In this document: positions 8,332-17,663 of the stretch, piece by piece
Position numbering within the stretch: position 1 is the first letter of the stretch
How the letters are laid out: the number at the start of each line of letters is the position of its first letter
Assembly: GCA_027579435.1 (NCBI GenBank)
Contig: JANBPK010000948.1
Location: forward strand, 1 to 21,140
From: Candolleomyces eurysporus
Taxonomy: Eukaryota > Basidiomycota > Agaricomycetes > Agaricales > Psathyrellaceae
Length of the DNA stretch: 21,140 bases
Direction of reading: 5' to 3'
The notes under the pieces: model-generated
What the model saw: the letters and a program-made list of their open reading frames with translations, nothing else
Database searches by the model: none
Told to the model about the DNA's origin: nothing
Made by a program: the position numbers and the translations under genes

Positions 8332-10611
8332 ATGTCCTCTCGCTTTTCCTCTCTGAAAGGGTTGTTTTCCAGAAGAAAATACAAATATGAGAAATCTGAA
8401 AACAACAATCACTCCGAATCGATCCAAGGCGGGTCTATTGGGCCATCGGGAAGAGCACAACAATCAAGCCTTGTGCGTGAAAGCCCGTCTGAGCATAGAT
8501 TTGGCTCAGACGACGGCACACCCCTCACCAAGCATTCCGTCACGGAAGGCGAAGGGCACCACGCTCAGCGTCTATCCGGGCCAGTAAGGGTTGGTGTAGC
8601 CAGAGCTGAGCGTCTAACGCTTAGCCAAGGGCCCGATAGCCAAATGCATACCACCGCATTGACTATCGAGAGTCACGACCAGTCACAAGACGACGAAGAA
8701 CACACTATATCCCTTTTCTCCAACCCTCAAAATTTCACTGTCCAGGACTCCCGCTTCATAGCACACCACACCACCAACATAACACATGCTAGTGGCAGCA
8801 CAGCATTGGACATCCTCCTCTCTCGCGCAGCCCATTCAGCAACATACAATTCAAAGGACAGGAGTTTCGACACCCCAAAATGCGACGAAGACACCCGAGT
8901 AGGCCTCATTGAAGAAATCATGGAATGGGCTCAAGACGCAGAGGTGCCATCGAAACTGCTGTGTTTGACAGGCTCAGCTGGTTCAGGGAAGTCTGCCATC
9001 GCGCAGACCATTTCGGAGACATGCGCTACGAAAGGCTGCCTTGGCGCAAGCTTCTTCTTCTCCATCGTTGACTCTCTTCGCAACAACCCCGATCGCTTCG
9101 TCGCATCCCTCGCATACCAGATCTCACGATCAATGGATGGTGTCGAAAAACATATCCTTCGCGCTGTGGAGAAGGATCCGGCGATTTTCAAGATGTCGCT
9201 GGAAACTCAAGTGGAGGCGCTGTTGGTCATACCGGTCCTGCAAATTGCGCATAGTGTTCATCAGGCGGGACCGTTCATCATAGTCGTCGATGGTCTTGAT
9301 GAATGCAGGGGGGAACAACACCAAGCCCAGGTTATACGAGTGCTGCATACCTGCGTTACGAGGGGCCTTCCGTTCCGCATATTCGTCACAAGTCGGCCAG
9401 AGTACGCCATCAGAAGTGCTCTGGCATCGACCGGTGACTTCAGTGGGTTTTACCATATCATCCTGAACGAGTATGATGCGACGGAGGACATTCGGCTCTA
9501 CCTTTTTCGAAGACTCCAGGCGATCGGACGCGCTCATGGAGGAGTTGAACCCTGGCCCCCGGATAATTTGGTGCAGATCTTGGTTGAAGATGCCTCAGGC
9601 CAATTCATCTACGCCTCCACCGTGGTCAAATTCATCGGAGACAGAAGGCGCTCTCCCTTCCGCCGTTTGCAAATTGTTGTCGACTGGGTTCGAAAGCCTG
9701 ATAACCAGAAAGGCCAAAATCCGTTCGCTACGCTCGACGCCCTCTATACGAATATCCTTTCTGCCGCACGGGCTGCGTACGATGAACTATCGGAAAGTGA
9801 TGCCCTAGCCCCTCTCCTGACCCAACGTCTTTTGAGCTTGATGGTCATAGACGATCTTAACAGGCCAGGAGACCCCTCTGACTACCAACCACACGAACAA
9901 TTTCTGCTGTTGGATGAAGGTGAATCCGGGCGCATCGTCGAGGACCTCCATTCAGTTATTCGGATAAACCGTCGCAGCAGTATTGCCCTTCCTTCTCAGC
10001 AGGGCATTGCGACCTCGTTCTATCACAAATCTTTCCTGGATTACCTGCTAGATCCAGGTCGCTGCCAATCATTTTATGTTCCTCCGACCCTCATATTTGT
10101 TGACCTGGCCATTAAATCTCTCGATCGTATCCTCGCCGCTAATCGCGAAGGTGTGTTGGCCCTCAGTCCATGGGCTTCGCCAAATCTCTTCCAAGATTGC
10201 AGCTGACAATGACGCTGATAGAAATAGACCAAGCTCTTACCCACGGAAAGCATGTACCTCTGCAAATTGCACTGTACACATGGGCACCCGTCTTATCCTG
10301 CGTGCAGAACATCGACTCCTCCGAACCAACCCACGAAAATCTGCGCAACGCTCTTATTCGTTTCTCTTCCGGCAACTCTTGGGNAAAAAATTGTAAAAAC
10401 ATCAGCCAAGTTTCCACGGTATCATGGCGCCCTAAGACTCTGGCTGAAATCGGCTGTATGGGACAGGCTGCTCGATGGGAGGGAAGTCTTTCCCCCTCAA
10501 TTCCCGCTTGATCTCTCCACAGAATCCACCAAGACTGAAACTCGGAGCGAGACGCAAAAGTTCTCAGTATTCCCAGTATTTTCTGCGTTGGCAGGGGCCC
10601 AACAAGGCTGA
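8332..10611 (+). CDS. NLR2: NACHT-domain STAND NTPase, paralogue of NLR1
   Basis: Two exons, 8332-10150 and about 10222-10611; the acceptor could instead be 10227, with the exon starting at 10228. Leaving out the surplus N at 10384 restores the frame and gives about 735 residues. The N-terminus starts basic (SLKGLFSRRKYKYEK) and is then polar and disordered. It does not resemble NLR1. Similarity begins at the leader motif FSNPQNFTVQDSRF (129-142). A 28-residue block starting at SATYNSKDRSF (169-196) is identical to NLR1. Walker A GSAGSGKS is at 214-221, Walker B IIVVDGLDEC at 316-325 and YHKSFLDYLLD at 564. The C-terminus (QIALYTWAPVL...WEKIVK) aligns with NLR1 and then ends in a short polar tail without repeats. 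The role is presumably ATP-dependent signalling in non-self or stress response; the trigger is unknown. Confidence 0.9.
10151..10221 (+). other. NLR2 intron at the position conserved with NLR1
   Basis: The donor GTGTGT is phase 1, at the aligned position of NLR1 intron 2. AG at 10220-10221 or 10226-10227 both keep the frame; a CTGAC branch-point candidate is at 10203-10207. A 50-bp alternative (10153-10202) is also in frame but does not match the NLR1 phase. Confidence 0.6.
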
Positions 10612-11072
10612 CAATCGAAGCCGGCGTGTGTCGGTTTGGGCTCTGACGGTGTTCAAGCAAGTGGGTGCTGCTCCTTGCCGCAAGAAACTTCGTCCTGACC
10701 TCGATCAGACAGGTCTGGATCAACGACGGATCTCGTGAGAGTACAGTACATTGTTATAACTATGTAATACATACGTAGTTGAGCGAATTCGCTCGTGGTG
10801 AAGTTATATTAGCAGTAAATGCACTGTTGTGTGCGAGAGAATATATATAAACAATGGCAATGGGTGTGTGCAAGTAGTACCAGTAAAAGTAGTGGTGTAT
10901 CAATAATTAAGAATAACAATAATCAGAAAGAGCGTTCGAATATCGAGTCATGATCATGAAGGAGTATTGGGGGATCGCGGGGAAAACAGCTAGCGCAGCA
11001 AAGGAATGAGGGTCAAGAATCTGGTCTCGCAAATAAACATATAATGGGCAAAAAGCTAGATGAAAGTGTGTT
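10612..11072. other. Convergent intergenic region between NLR2 and the NPF-repeat orphan
   Basis: 461 bp between facing stop codons, AT-rich in the middle (for example TATATATAAACAAT near 10843). It presumably holds both 3' UTRs. No repeat or RNA gene is recognised. Confidence 0.6.
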
Positions 11073-13593
11073 TCAGGCGGCATCGTTGTCGGCGATCTTG
11101 CGCTGCAGCCTCTTCAATTTCGCAGCCTCCGTGGCCTTTTTCAAAGACTCCAACTGTTTCGTACTGGGCCGGCTCTTCTTCCGTGTCCTGACGCTACTCT
11201 TCTTCTTGACACATCCCCCAGCCGTAGGGAGCCTAGCCTTTTCTTCTACGCGCTCCTTCTTCCTATTCTCCTTCTCCTCCGGCCCTTGCTTCTTTCGCAG
11301 CCGCGCAACTTTAGCGGCATCTTTTGCGTTTTCGAGAGCGGCGTTCTGTGAGCGGCGGCGACGTGGGCGAGAAGTACTTGTCTTCGATTTGCCCTTCCCC
11401 TTGTTGTCTTGAGCTTCCTTGGCAGGACGAGGATGAGGAGGAGCGGGGTTCCAACCGCAATTGATTGCAGGTGTAGCAAATATGTCCTTGAATGGTTCTC
11501 TAGCTCCGTGCGTTCGCCCTGGAGTGCAGGGTGCGGCCTGTACGGCTGCCAGCCAATTCGTCACCCTGTCCTTCTTGTCCAATCTACCCAATCGTTCTGG
11601 GTCGAGCTCGCGTTGCTCCTCCTGCTCCATCTCCACATCTCCGTCCCGTGTACCGCGAACGGCCCTGGTAAGCTCTGCCAGCAGACTTTCCTCGTCACGG
11701 TCTACGTCTTGTTCATTGCCCACAGCAGCGTTTATCATCGCTTCGACCGCCTCGATCGCCAGCTTGATTGCAGTTCGAGCATTCCTCTCAGCAGCTTCAT
11801 ACGTATCGCCGTCCATTTCTTCGTCATCCTGGAGATCATCGAGGTCATATTTATCCGCCTCAGGATCGAGGTTGAATGGTGCCTTCTTGCGTGAGGGTTG
11901 GTTTTCAAGGCAGCTCCCCTGCTTGCCTATTATCTCAAGAGCGACCTTCTTGCTAGCTCCCAAAGCCAGCTTACCGGCCAAGGCTCGGTTCAGCCTGCCC
12001 CTCCTCTTGTTTTGACTCTCCTCCTCCCCTTCCCATCCTCCCTGGACTTTTTTGCTTTCATTAGGTGACCTCCCAGTCATGATATCGAGGGCAAGGGCAG
12101 TTGACATCGATGTCTGGGCCAACAGAGTCTGCAATTTCAACCGTTCGGTAAGGGTGTACTGCTCTTCTTCTTCCTCTTCCTCCTGGATCCCCTTCCACTC
12201 TTCCTCCATATCCTGTCCCCCTCCTTCCGGGCCTTCCATAACGGCAAGACCGGCCACAGCCAACCCCAACGCCCAGGACGCAGATCGCCCTCTCTCCTCT
12301 CTCCTCGCTCTCGTTTTCCTTTCCAGGCTCATGGCTCTATTGATGTCGTAAAGAATTTCCGAGTCGTCCACCGCCGGAGGTATGAGCAGCATCGTACCTG
12401 CAGCGGTGAGGAAGCTGATCAGCTCTCGAGTTTGATCTGTGTCTTCGTCATCCTGCTCGCCGGTGGGACGGTCGACGAATGGGTTGTCATCGTCTTCCTG
12501 CTCGCCAGGAGGGCGGTCGACGAAGGGGTTGTCATCGTCGTCCTGCTCGCCAGCGAGGTGGTCGACAAATGGGTTCCCATCGTCATGGCCATCGTTCTCA
12601 ACTTTGCCGTTGACCCTGTTACTGTTGCGGTGTCCTTGAACCTGGGCCACTTCTTCGTTGGCGGTGTTGAAAGCTACACCTATGGTTGTTAACATCTCGT
12701 TCACGGCATCCACACATACGCCAAGTGCGGCTTGCATGGCCACAGCCTGATTATCACGTTCGGCGGAGGCCACGCAAGAGTCGTCGTCATCGTCCATGGA
12801 GCTGGATGATGAGGAGGACTGGGACGAGGACGAATCGGACGAAGATACAGAGCTCAAAGAGCTCGGCGATGTTGCAGTGTCAAGCAAGGCCATCACGTCG
12901 AGAGGCTCGACCTCCATTGCAGTGTCATCGTTCTTGGAAAGCATCCTGAGCAGACACTCCCTGACATTTTCACGTTTTCGATCCCTCTCCTCTGCCCTCG
13001 CCTCCAACTTCCTCTTCCACTTCAGGTCCTGTAGTTCCAACTTTCGTTTCTTCCTCGCCAGCTTCTTGATCTGTTTCTCATGGTACGGACCTGGATAACC
13101 AAGACGCCCCTCTTGCAGCCCTAGGAGAGTCCGGAAAGCAGTCGCCTTCCTAGACTTGAGGCATTTGGCGCGAAGCTTTGCATAGGCCATGTCGTACTCG
13201 GAAGCGGAGAGGAGATAGAAGCTCACAGCCGAAGTGGCCATGACGGCTAGTGCGACTGAGACGAGTCGGCGAAGACGGAGCATACGATCGCGATGCTGCT
13301 TCCTAGCATGGGACGCTGCGAAGATGTCGACCAAATCTGCATNGGGGTTTGGCTTTCTTCGCTGTGGCATGGGCAGTGTCCTTGCTAGCTGTCGCAGGTT
13401 TGTTGGCAAGCGCAGGAGGTTTTGAAGCACTTGCGCTGCGAAGGAGTGATGTGAGGTTCGTGTTTAATGTCTGACGGGGAGGAGACGGCGAAGGCAGGTT
13501 GAGCTGGTACGTCAGTCCTTTGTTCAAGGACGACGCGCTCCGAATTGTCGGTGCAATAGAGGGGGCATGAGGCGAGTTGAAAAGTGATGACAT
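11073..13593 (-). CDS. Orphan protein with one membrane segment, Ser/Asp-rich linker and three NPF motifs
   Basis: The frame from the ATG at 13593 stays open to 11073 once the surplus N at 13343 is left out, giving 839 residues in one exon. No family is recognised. In order: a polar N-terminus (1-84); basic residues, then a hydrophobic stretch LVSVALAVMATSAVSFYLLS (~110-130) that looks like one membrane helix or signal anchor; a Lys/Arg/Glu-rich helix (~178-212); a Ser run followed by Asp (~240-270); three 15-residue repeats with NPFVD at 340, 355 and 370; poly-Glu; Ala-rich helices; and a very basic C-terminus. NPF tripeptides bind EH domains of endocytic adaptors in known systems, so a membrane-trafficking role is conceivable. 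The basic tail would also fit a nuclear protein. Trinucleotide-rich tracts suggest rapid length evolution. It converges on NLR2. Confidence 0.75.
12441..12575 (-). repeat. Three tandem 45-bp coding repeats (NPF repeats)
   Basis: Units 12441-12485, 12486-12530 and 12531-12575 are adjacent 45-bp copies that differ by a few substitutions. Each encodes one 15-residue unit of the form NPFVDRPPGEQ plus an acidic spacer. The period is a multiple of three, so copy number can change without breaking the frame. Confidence 0.9.
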
Positions 13594-13727
13594 CTTTCAG
13601 TAATCTGCTTAACATCTCCATTGTCAGGGTTATTCAGACCGCGTCTCTGCTGGTTTGCGTACTAGGTGAAGCTGAAGCGCGTTGTGCCACACTTCGGCCA
13701 AGGTGGGGTGACCAGGCCCTTTCAGGC

Positions 13728-13756
13728 TACTGTAGCGAACTGTATGGAGGCAACCG
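13728..13756 (+). repeat. Left terminal inverted repeat with TA target site
   Basis: Exact reverse complement of 14123-14151, including the flanking TA on each side. Confidence 0.9.
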
Positions 13757-14149
13757 ATCTCAGACCGTTACGCCCCCCCTCGGTGTCAGATTCGGCAACC
13801 AGGGGGGCGTTACGCGTTACAAGACGGAAATTAGGCAACCACTACTTGGCGANGGGGGGCCGCCTCAAGGCTGTTTCGCTCAATCATGACAGCTAGTGCT
13901 CTTATCATTAGTAGAAGCCGCAGTAGAAATCTTTCAATTTTTTTCAAGTAGTAAAATACATTGATTACTTATCATAGTTTTGAACCCTGATAGGGCTATT
14001 TTGGCACCAAAAATAATCGTATTTTCTCCCTATTTTTTGACCATTAAATTTTGGCAACCGACCCAGCGTTACGCGTTTCACCTGTCAAAATAGGCAACCG
14101 TGAAGGCCACCGTTATGCGTTACGGTTGCCTCCATACAGTTCGCTACAG
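13730..14149. mobile_element. MITE-like non-autonomous DNA transposon, 420 bp
   Basis: Perfect 27-bp terminal inverted repeats at 13730-13756 and 14123-14149, beginning CTGTAGCGAACTG. A TA dinucleotide flanks both ends (13728-13729 and 14150-14151), the target duplication expected for Tc1/mariner-type transposition. There is no coding capacity. Subterminal motifs recur in both orientations: GGCAACC (near 13750, 13794, 13834, 14054, 14093 and, inverted, 14125) and GTTACGC/GCGTTACGCGTT (near 13767, 13808, 14068 and 14115), as expected of transposase-binding sites. The centre is AT-rich. A surplus N is at 13853. It sits about 140 bp upstream of the NPF-repeat gene start. Confidence 0.8.
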
Positions 14150-14151
14150 TA
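14123..14151 (-). repeat. Right terminal inverted repeat with TA target site
   Basis: Exact reverse complement of 13728-13756. The sequence just outside continues TAATACAG and does not extend the duplication beyond TA. Confidence 0.9.
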
Positions 14152-14293
14152 TAATACAGTTTCGTTGACGTTCAGAAGGCAATGAATAGGACAGAATTGT
14201 GGGTGCTTGTTGGCTGTTTGACAGGAGACGTCAGTCCATGATCAGAAGTTGGTTGGAGGCTTACCCACGCCTCAGACGCGCCTCTCAACACCA

Positions 14294-14309
14294 ACGCGTC
14301 GCGACGCGT
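14294..14309. promoter_or_regulatory. Perfect 16-bp palindrome containing two ACGCGT (MCB-type) boxes
   Basis: ACGCGTCGCGACGCGT is its own reverse complement and places two ACGCGT hexamers 4 bp apart. ACGCGT is the MluI cell-cycle box bound by the MBF complex in yeasts. Function here is inferred from the motif only. Nearby TATAAAA at 14384-14390 would suit a plus-strand transcript. Confidence 0.35.
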
Positions 14310-14630
14310 CTCTGACATCGAGTTCGCTCGTTCGATTCTGCGATAAAGCATTATTTCTTTCCGGTTCAAATTTATCCAGTATTTATAAAAAGTTTATCCC
14401 GGAGAAAAGATGATTTTTTTTTTACGGAGGTCATGTCCTTCTGCGTCGGCTAGACTCTGTCATCGGGCAAGGATGAGCGCACGATTTAGTTCTGAACGCG
14501 AACCGACGAAAGACAAATGACGGCTGCTGGCGGGAAAATTACCCGGGCATTGCCACTACCGCCGTTTGGGCGCGGCATGCAGGGACCTCGAACACCGATT
14601 TCCATATACGCACTTCGACTGCCTCAAAAT

Positions 14631-14683
14631 GGCAATCCCAACGCCCATCGATCGACGACAACCATCGACGGCGTTGGGATGCC
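14631..14683. repeat. Inverted repeat able to form a hairpin
   Basis: GGCAATCCCAACGCC (14631-14645) pairs with GGCGTTGGGATGCC (14670-14683) except for one bulged base, leaving a 24-nt loop. It is not followed by an oligo-T tract. Confidence 0.6.
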
Positions 14684-17663
14684 GGAGCCTTGGAGAAAAG
14701 GTACGGGTGGCTTGGAGCAGATGACCAAGAGATGTACAACCCTAAATTCTTCGGTCGGATGCAGTCCTCTCTGTACACAGCTCTTAACCTAAAATCGCTC
14801 GGGGTCGAGTGGGTGACAAGGAGGCGACGTTGGCCGTGTGCGACATCCGTTTTTCCACCCCAGAAAAACTTGCGGGTGGCGTTTCTGTGCTATTTCTGTG
14901 CACCGCCAAGGAGCACAAAAATTGGTGCGGACCAAGAACTGGCTGTCTGCTATGCTTCACCAGACAGTTTCCGTTTGACTCAAGCTTATGGTTTAAACCT
15001 AAATGTGATATGCCCCCAGCCTAACTGTTGGCAGTCCCCCAAATGCCAGTGACACAGGACATGGAATGGACCATACCTGGTGTAAATTATTTGCCCGAGT
15101 TGCAGTAGCAGTGAAAAGCATATTCGTCCCTTCTCAGGTAAGCCCTTCTTACGGGGTCTACGATTCAAGGCTATCGTCAGAAGTTTGTACATTTGAGTGA
15201 CCTAAATTCCTAGTCTCCAGGCGGTACCGCCCAAATTTCCGAATACCTTCTCTTCAAAAGGTTCCGTTTGAGTTAGAGTGCTAAAGCCTACTTACTGAAC
15301 ACCTACGCATGCAGAAGTCGAACCACGCGTCTTTCATAACCTTCAAAAGCTTGTGTGTGATGGCTAGCGCCGCGGATGGATAGATACTGTGCTCCAAGTT
15401 GGTCGGAGTCCTCAAGTAGAATTAAAAGGAGGAATGTTTAGTATGTTGGCGGGTTCTGAGTCGCCATATCTTCCAAGTTCCTAAAGTGAGGATCTGAACA
15501 TACACATCTGTCGAACAAACTCTGGAACCGACGTCAGTGTGTGTACGGTAACGAGAGTCACTGGGTAACAAATTCCGCATGTATCTTGGTCTCTACATGT
15601 ACACCATTCAGACCAAATATCACCCACGTTCAATTCTCCAAAAGGCTGAGAACATTCCGATAAATGGCTTACCACAGGGTGCGCCAGATTGAACAGAACT
15701 AGGCAAGTGTTTTATTAAGTTGGAATGTGACCTCTGACAGAGACTGACGCCCGCTGACGATGACGTCCCCCATGAAAACAACGAGGAGTGGAGAACTGTA
15801 GCGCCAGGATCGATTAGCTCGTCCGGAAACGAAAGAGTGAGGCGAAGTGCCGCGAACACCGCTACCTTGGATCCCTGGTAGTCGGTCAATTCACCCTGTC
15901 AACTCCCTGAGCTCTTATGAAACCACATGTATACTCGCAGCCCGAGAGATAGGTGGTGATACCGATGATAAGACCCTGATAGCTCTATACAATAGTCGAA
16001 ATTTGGCTTTTCACTGGCTCACGGGTATCCGCGGCGACCGTTTTCTATTCTTCCCATCGATCGAGTAAGCACATAACTCGGATATGAAAGCCTCGACCTT
16101 CTCCTCCTTTAGTCCACGAAACGCTAGGTGAAGAGAGGCCAACAAAGTGGGATTAATATTGTGGCCACAAAACGTGTATGTGCCTTGTAGGACGGGTCAT
16201 CGTAAAGTGGCGTTGCACTGTGATTGACGAGAGACGTACTCGGAGAACGAGGGAGGCCTGGAAAGGGTGCAAAACGAAGTTCATGTGTCTCTGGCTGACG
16301 CCTCATGTGTTCAGCGGATTTCAGTCAAGCAGACCTTCCATGAGACATCGGGGCTGATGATGACTCAGGGGGTTCATTCTCGTCACGAATCCTGTCGTCC
16401 GATATGATAGCCAAGGGCAGAGTTCTGGCTCCGATCGGGCTAATCATCTCTTTATTGATAAACGACCTCCAAGCTTCCCAACAGAGAGATAGATACATCA
16501 CCCTCGAAGGTTCGTCGAAAGGTTGCCGTGTCTAGTGAATAAAAGCCACAAGGCTTCAGGAGACTCAACCAGGACCTAATGTTACCAGTCCTGCCAGAAT
16601 CCAGCTGAAGGAGGGCTATGCGTCTGTTTCCGCCGAGGGGCTCCTTCCGACATCGAAATCTCATGGAAACACATCGGAATGAAATGAACAAACGAGCGTG
16701 AATCTGACATAAGGCACAGAAAGCCAGTGATACAGGTCGTCAGTCTGTCATATAACCTCTGACTACACCCTGAATGGCAAAGGAGGCGCTTTTCGCCTAT
16801 GTATCGCCATGGAGGAATCACACCTCCGCCGAAGAGAACTCGAAGAATAACGGTCGATCGAGGAGCACGTCAGGTTGGAGGCACCTCTGGACGTCGACAC
16901 AAAAGGTGCACGGTGCTCTAGCCTTGGCGCCACTGGCAACGTTGGGTGCAGGAGCACCGTTATAACCGTGCACATCGAGTATGGGCAAACGGTCTGGACA
17001 CGTTGAATGAATGGATCAGGATCGAGCGGTCAATCAACATGAGAAATAGCCTAATTGCTAGGTACAGTGGCTGGTACCANGGGGGCTTGCACCAGTCAAA
17101 GAAACAAAGACAGGTCTGGTTATTATGTACTTACGGATTTGGATTTGGTGGCCGCCACCAGCCACGAGCCATTGAATAGAAAACACCCGACACTGCCTGT
17201 AGCTAGACAGGGTGCATGGTGTCGTGCTTCCAGAGAGAAAAAAAGGTGGAATAAGGAAAACAGTATGCCATGGCAGCTGGGCTGTACCAGCTGTTTATGC
17301 TCGTCTCGAGATCTGTTGGTTTAGGAGTTGAGAGCCTTGCTTTGTTTGAAGAAAAGTGGTGTTTGTGCTTACCACCCAGACTGAGAGCGTTGAGAGAAGA
17401 GATCGTGAGCTTGTTTATACCCCAGGCGATTCGAGTCGCCCACTCCGTTGAAAACGGCGAAGCTGGACGATTCCAGGGCATCGACGGCTGCCGCCAACCT
17501 TCGCTGAAACCTAATCCACGACAAGGTGTATCCGGCGACAGTGAGCCGTTAGAAATTCAACGAGCCAAATTCATAGGCAATGGTCAAGAAAGAATATATA
17601 AAATCGAATTCAACCCCAATACCATACAAGCGGACAAAATTTTCGCGACATCGCACTCCAGGC

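Larger units (their letters stand above)
14152..17663. other. 3.5-kb region without a recognisable gene
   Basis: All frames are broken into pieces under about 180 codons, and none resembles a known family or shows a run of compatible splice junctions. The longest plus-strand frame near the right end (17270-17809) partly overlaps, antisense, the last EIF3L exon. Local features are a 16-bp palindrome with two ACGCGT boxes (14294-14309), a TATAAAA (14384-14390), a hairpin (14631-14683), a 12-bp palindrome (15220-15231) and a surplus N at 17080. A non-coding RNA or a decayed element is possible. Confidence 0.55.

Noticed and set aside
10163..10723. 186-codon minus-strand open frame over the NLR2 3' end
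   Set aside because: Antisense shadow of the NLR2 last exon and intron, with no recognisable protein content.
11461..12015. 184-codon plus-strand frame and neighbouring Ser/Ile-rich frames within the orphan gene
   Set aside because: Mirror frames of the Glu/Asp/Lys-rich minus-strand coding sequence; the minus frame is far longer.
13767..13813. GC-rich inverted repeat inside the MITE as a terminator or CRISPR-like repeat
   Set aside because: It is explained as subterminal repeat structure of the transposon; there are no regularly spaced repeats anywhere in the window.
14517..14792. 91-codon plus-strand frame after the MCB/TATA motifs
   Set aside because: Composition is unremarkable and no homologue is recognised; kept only as part of the promoter observation.
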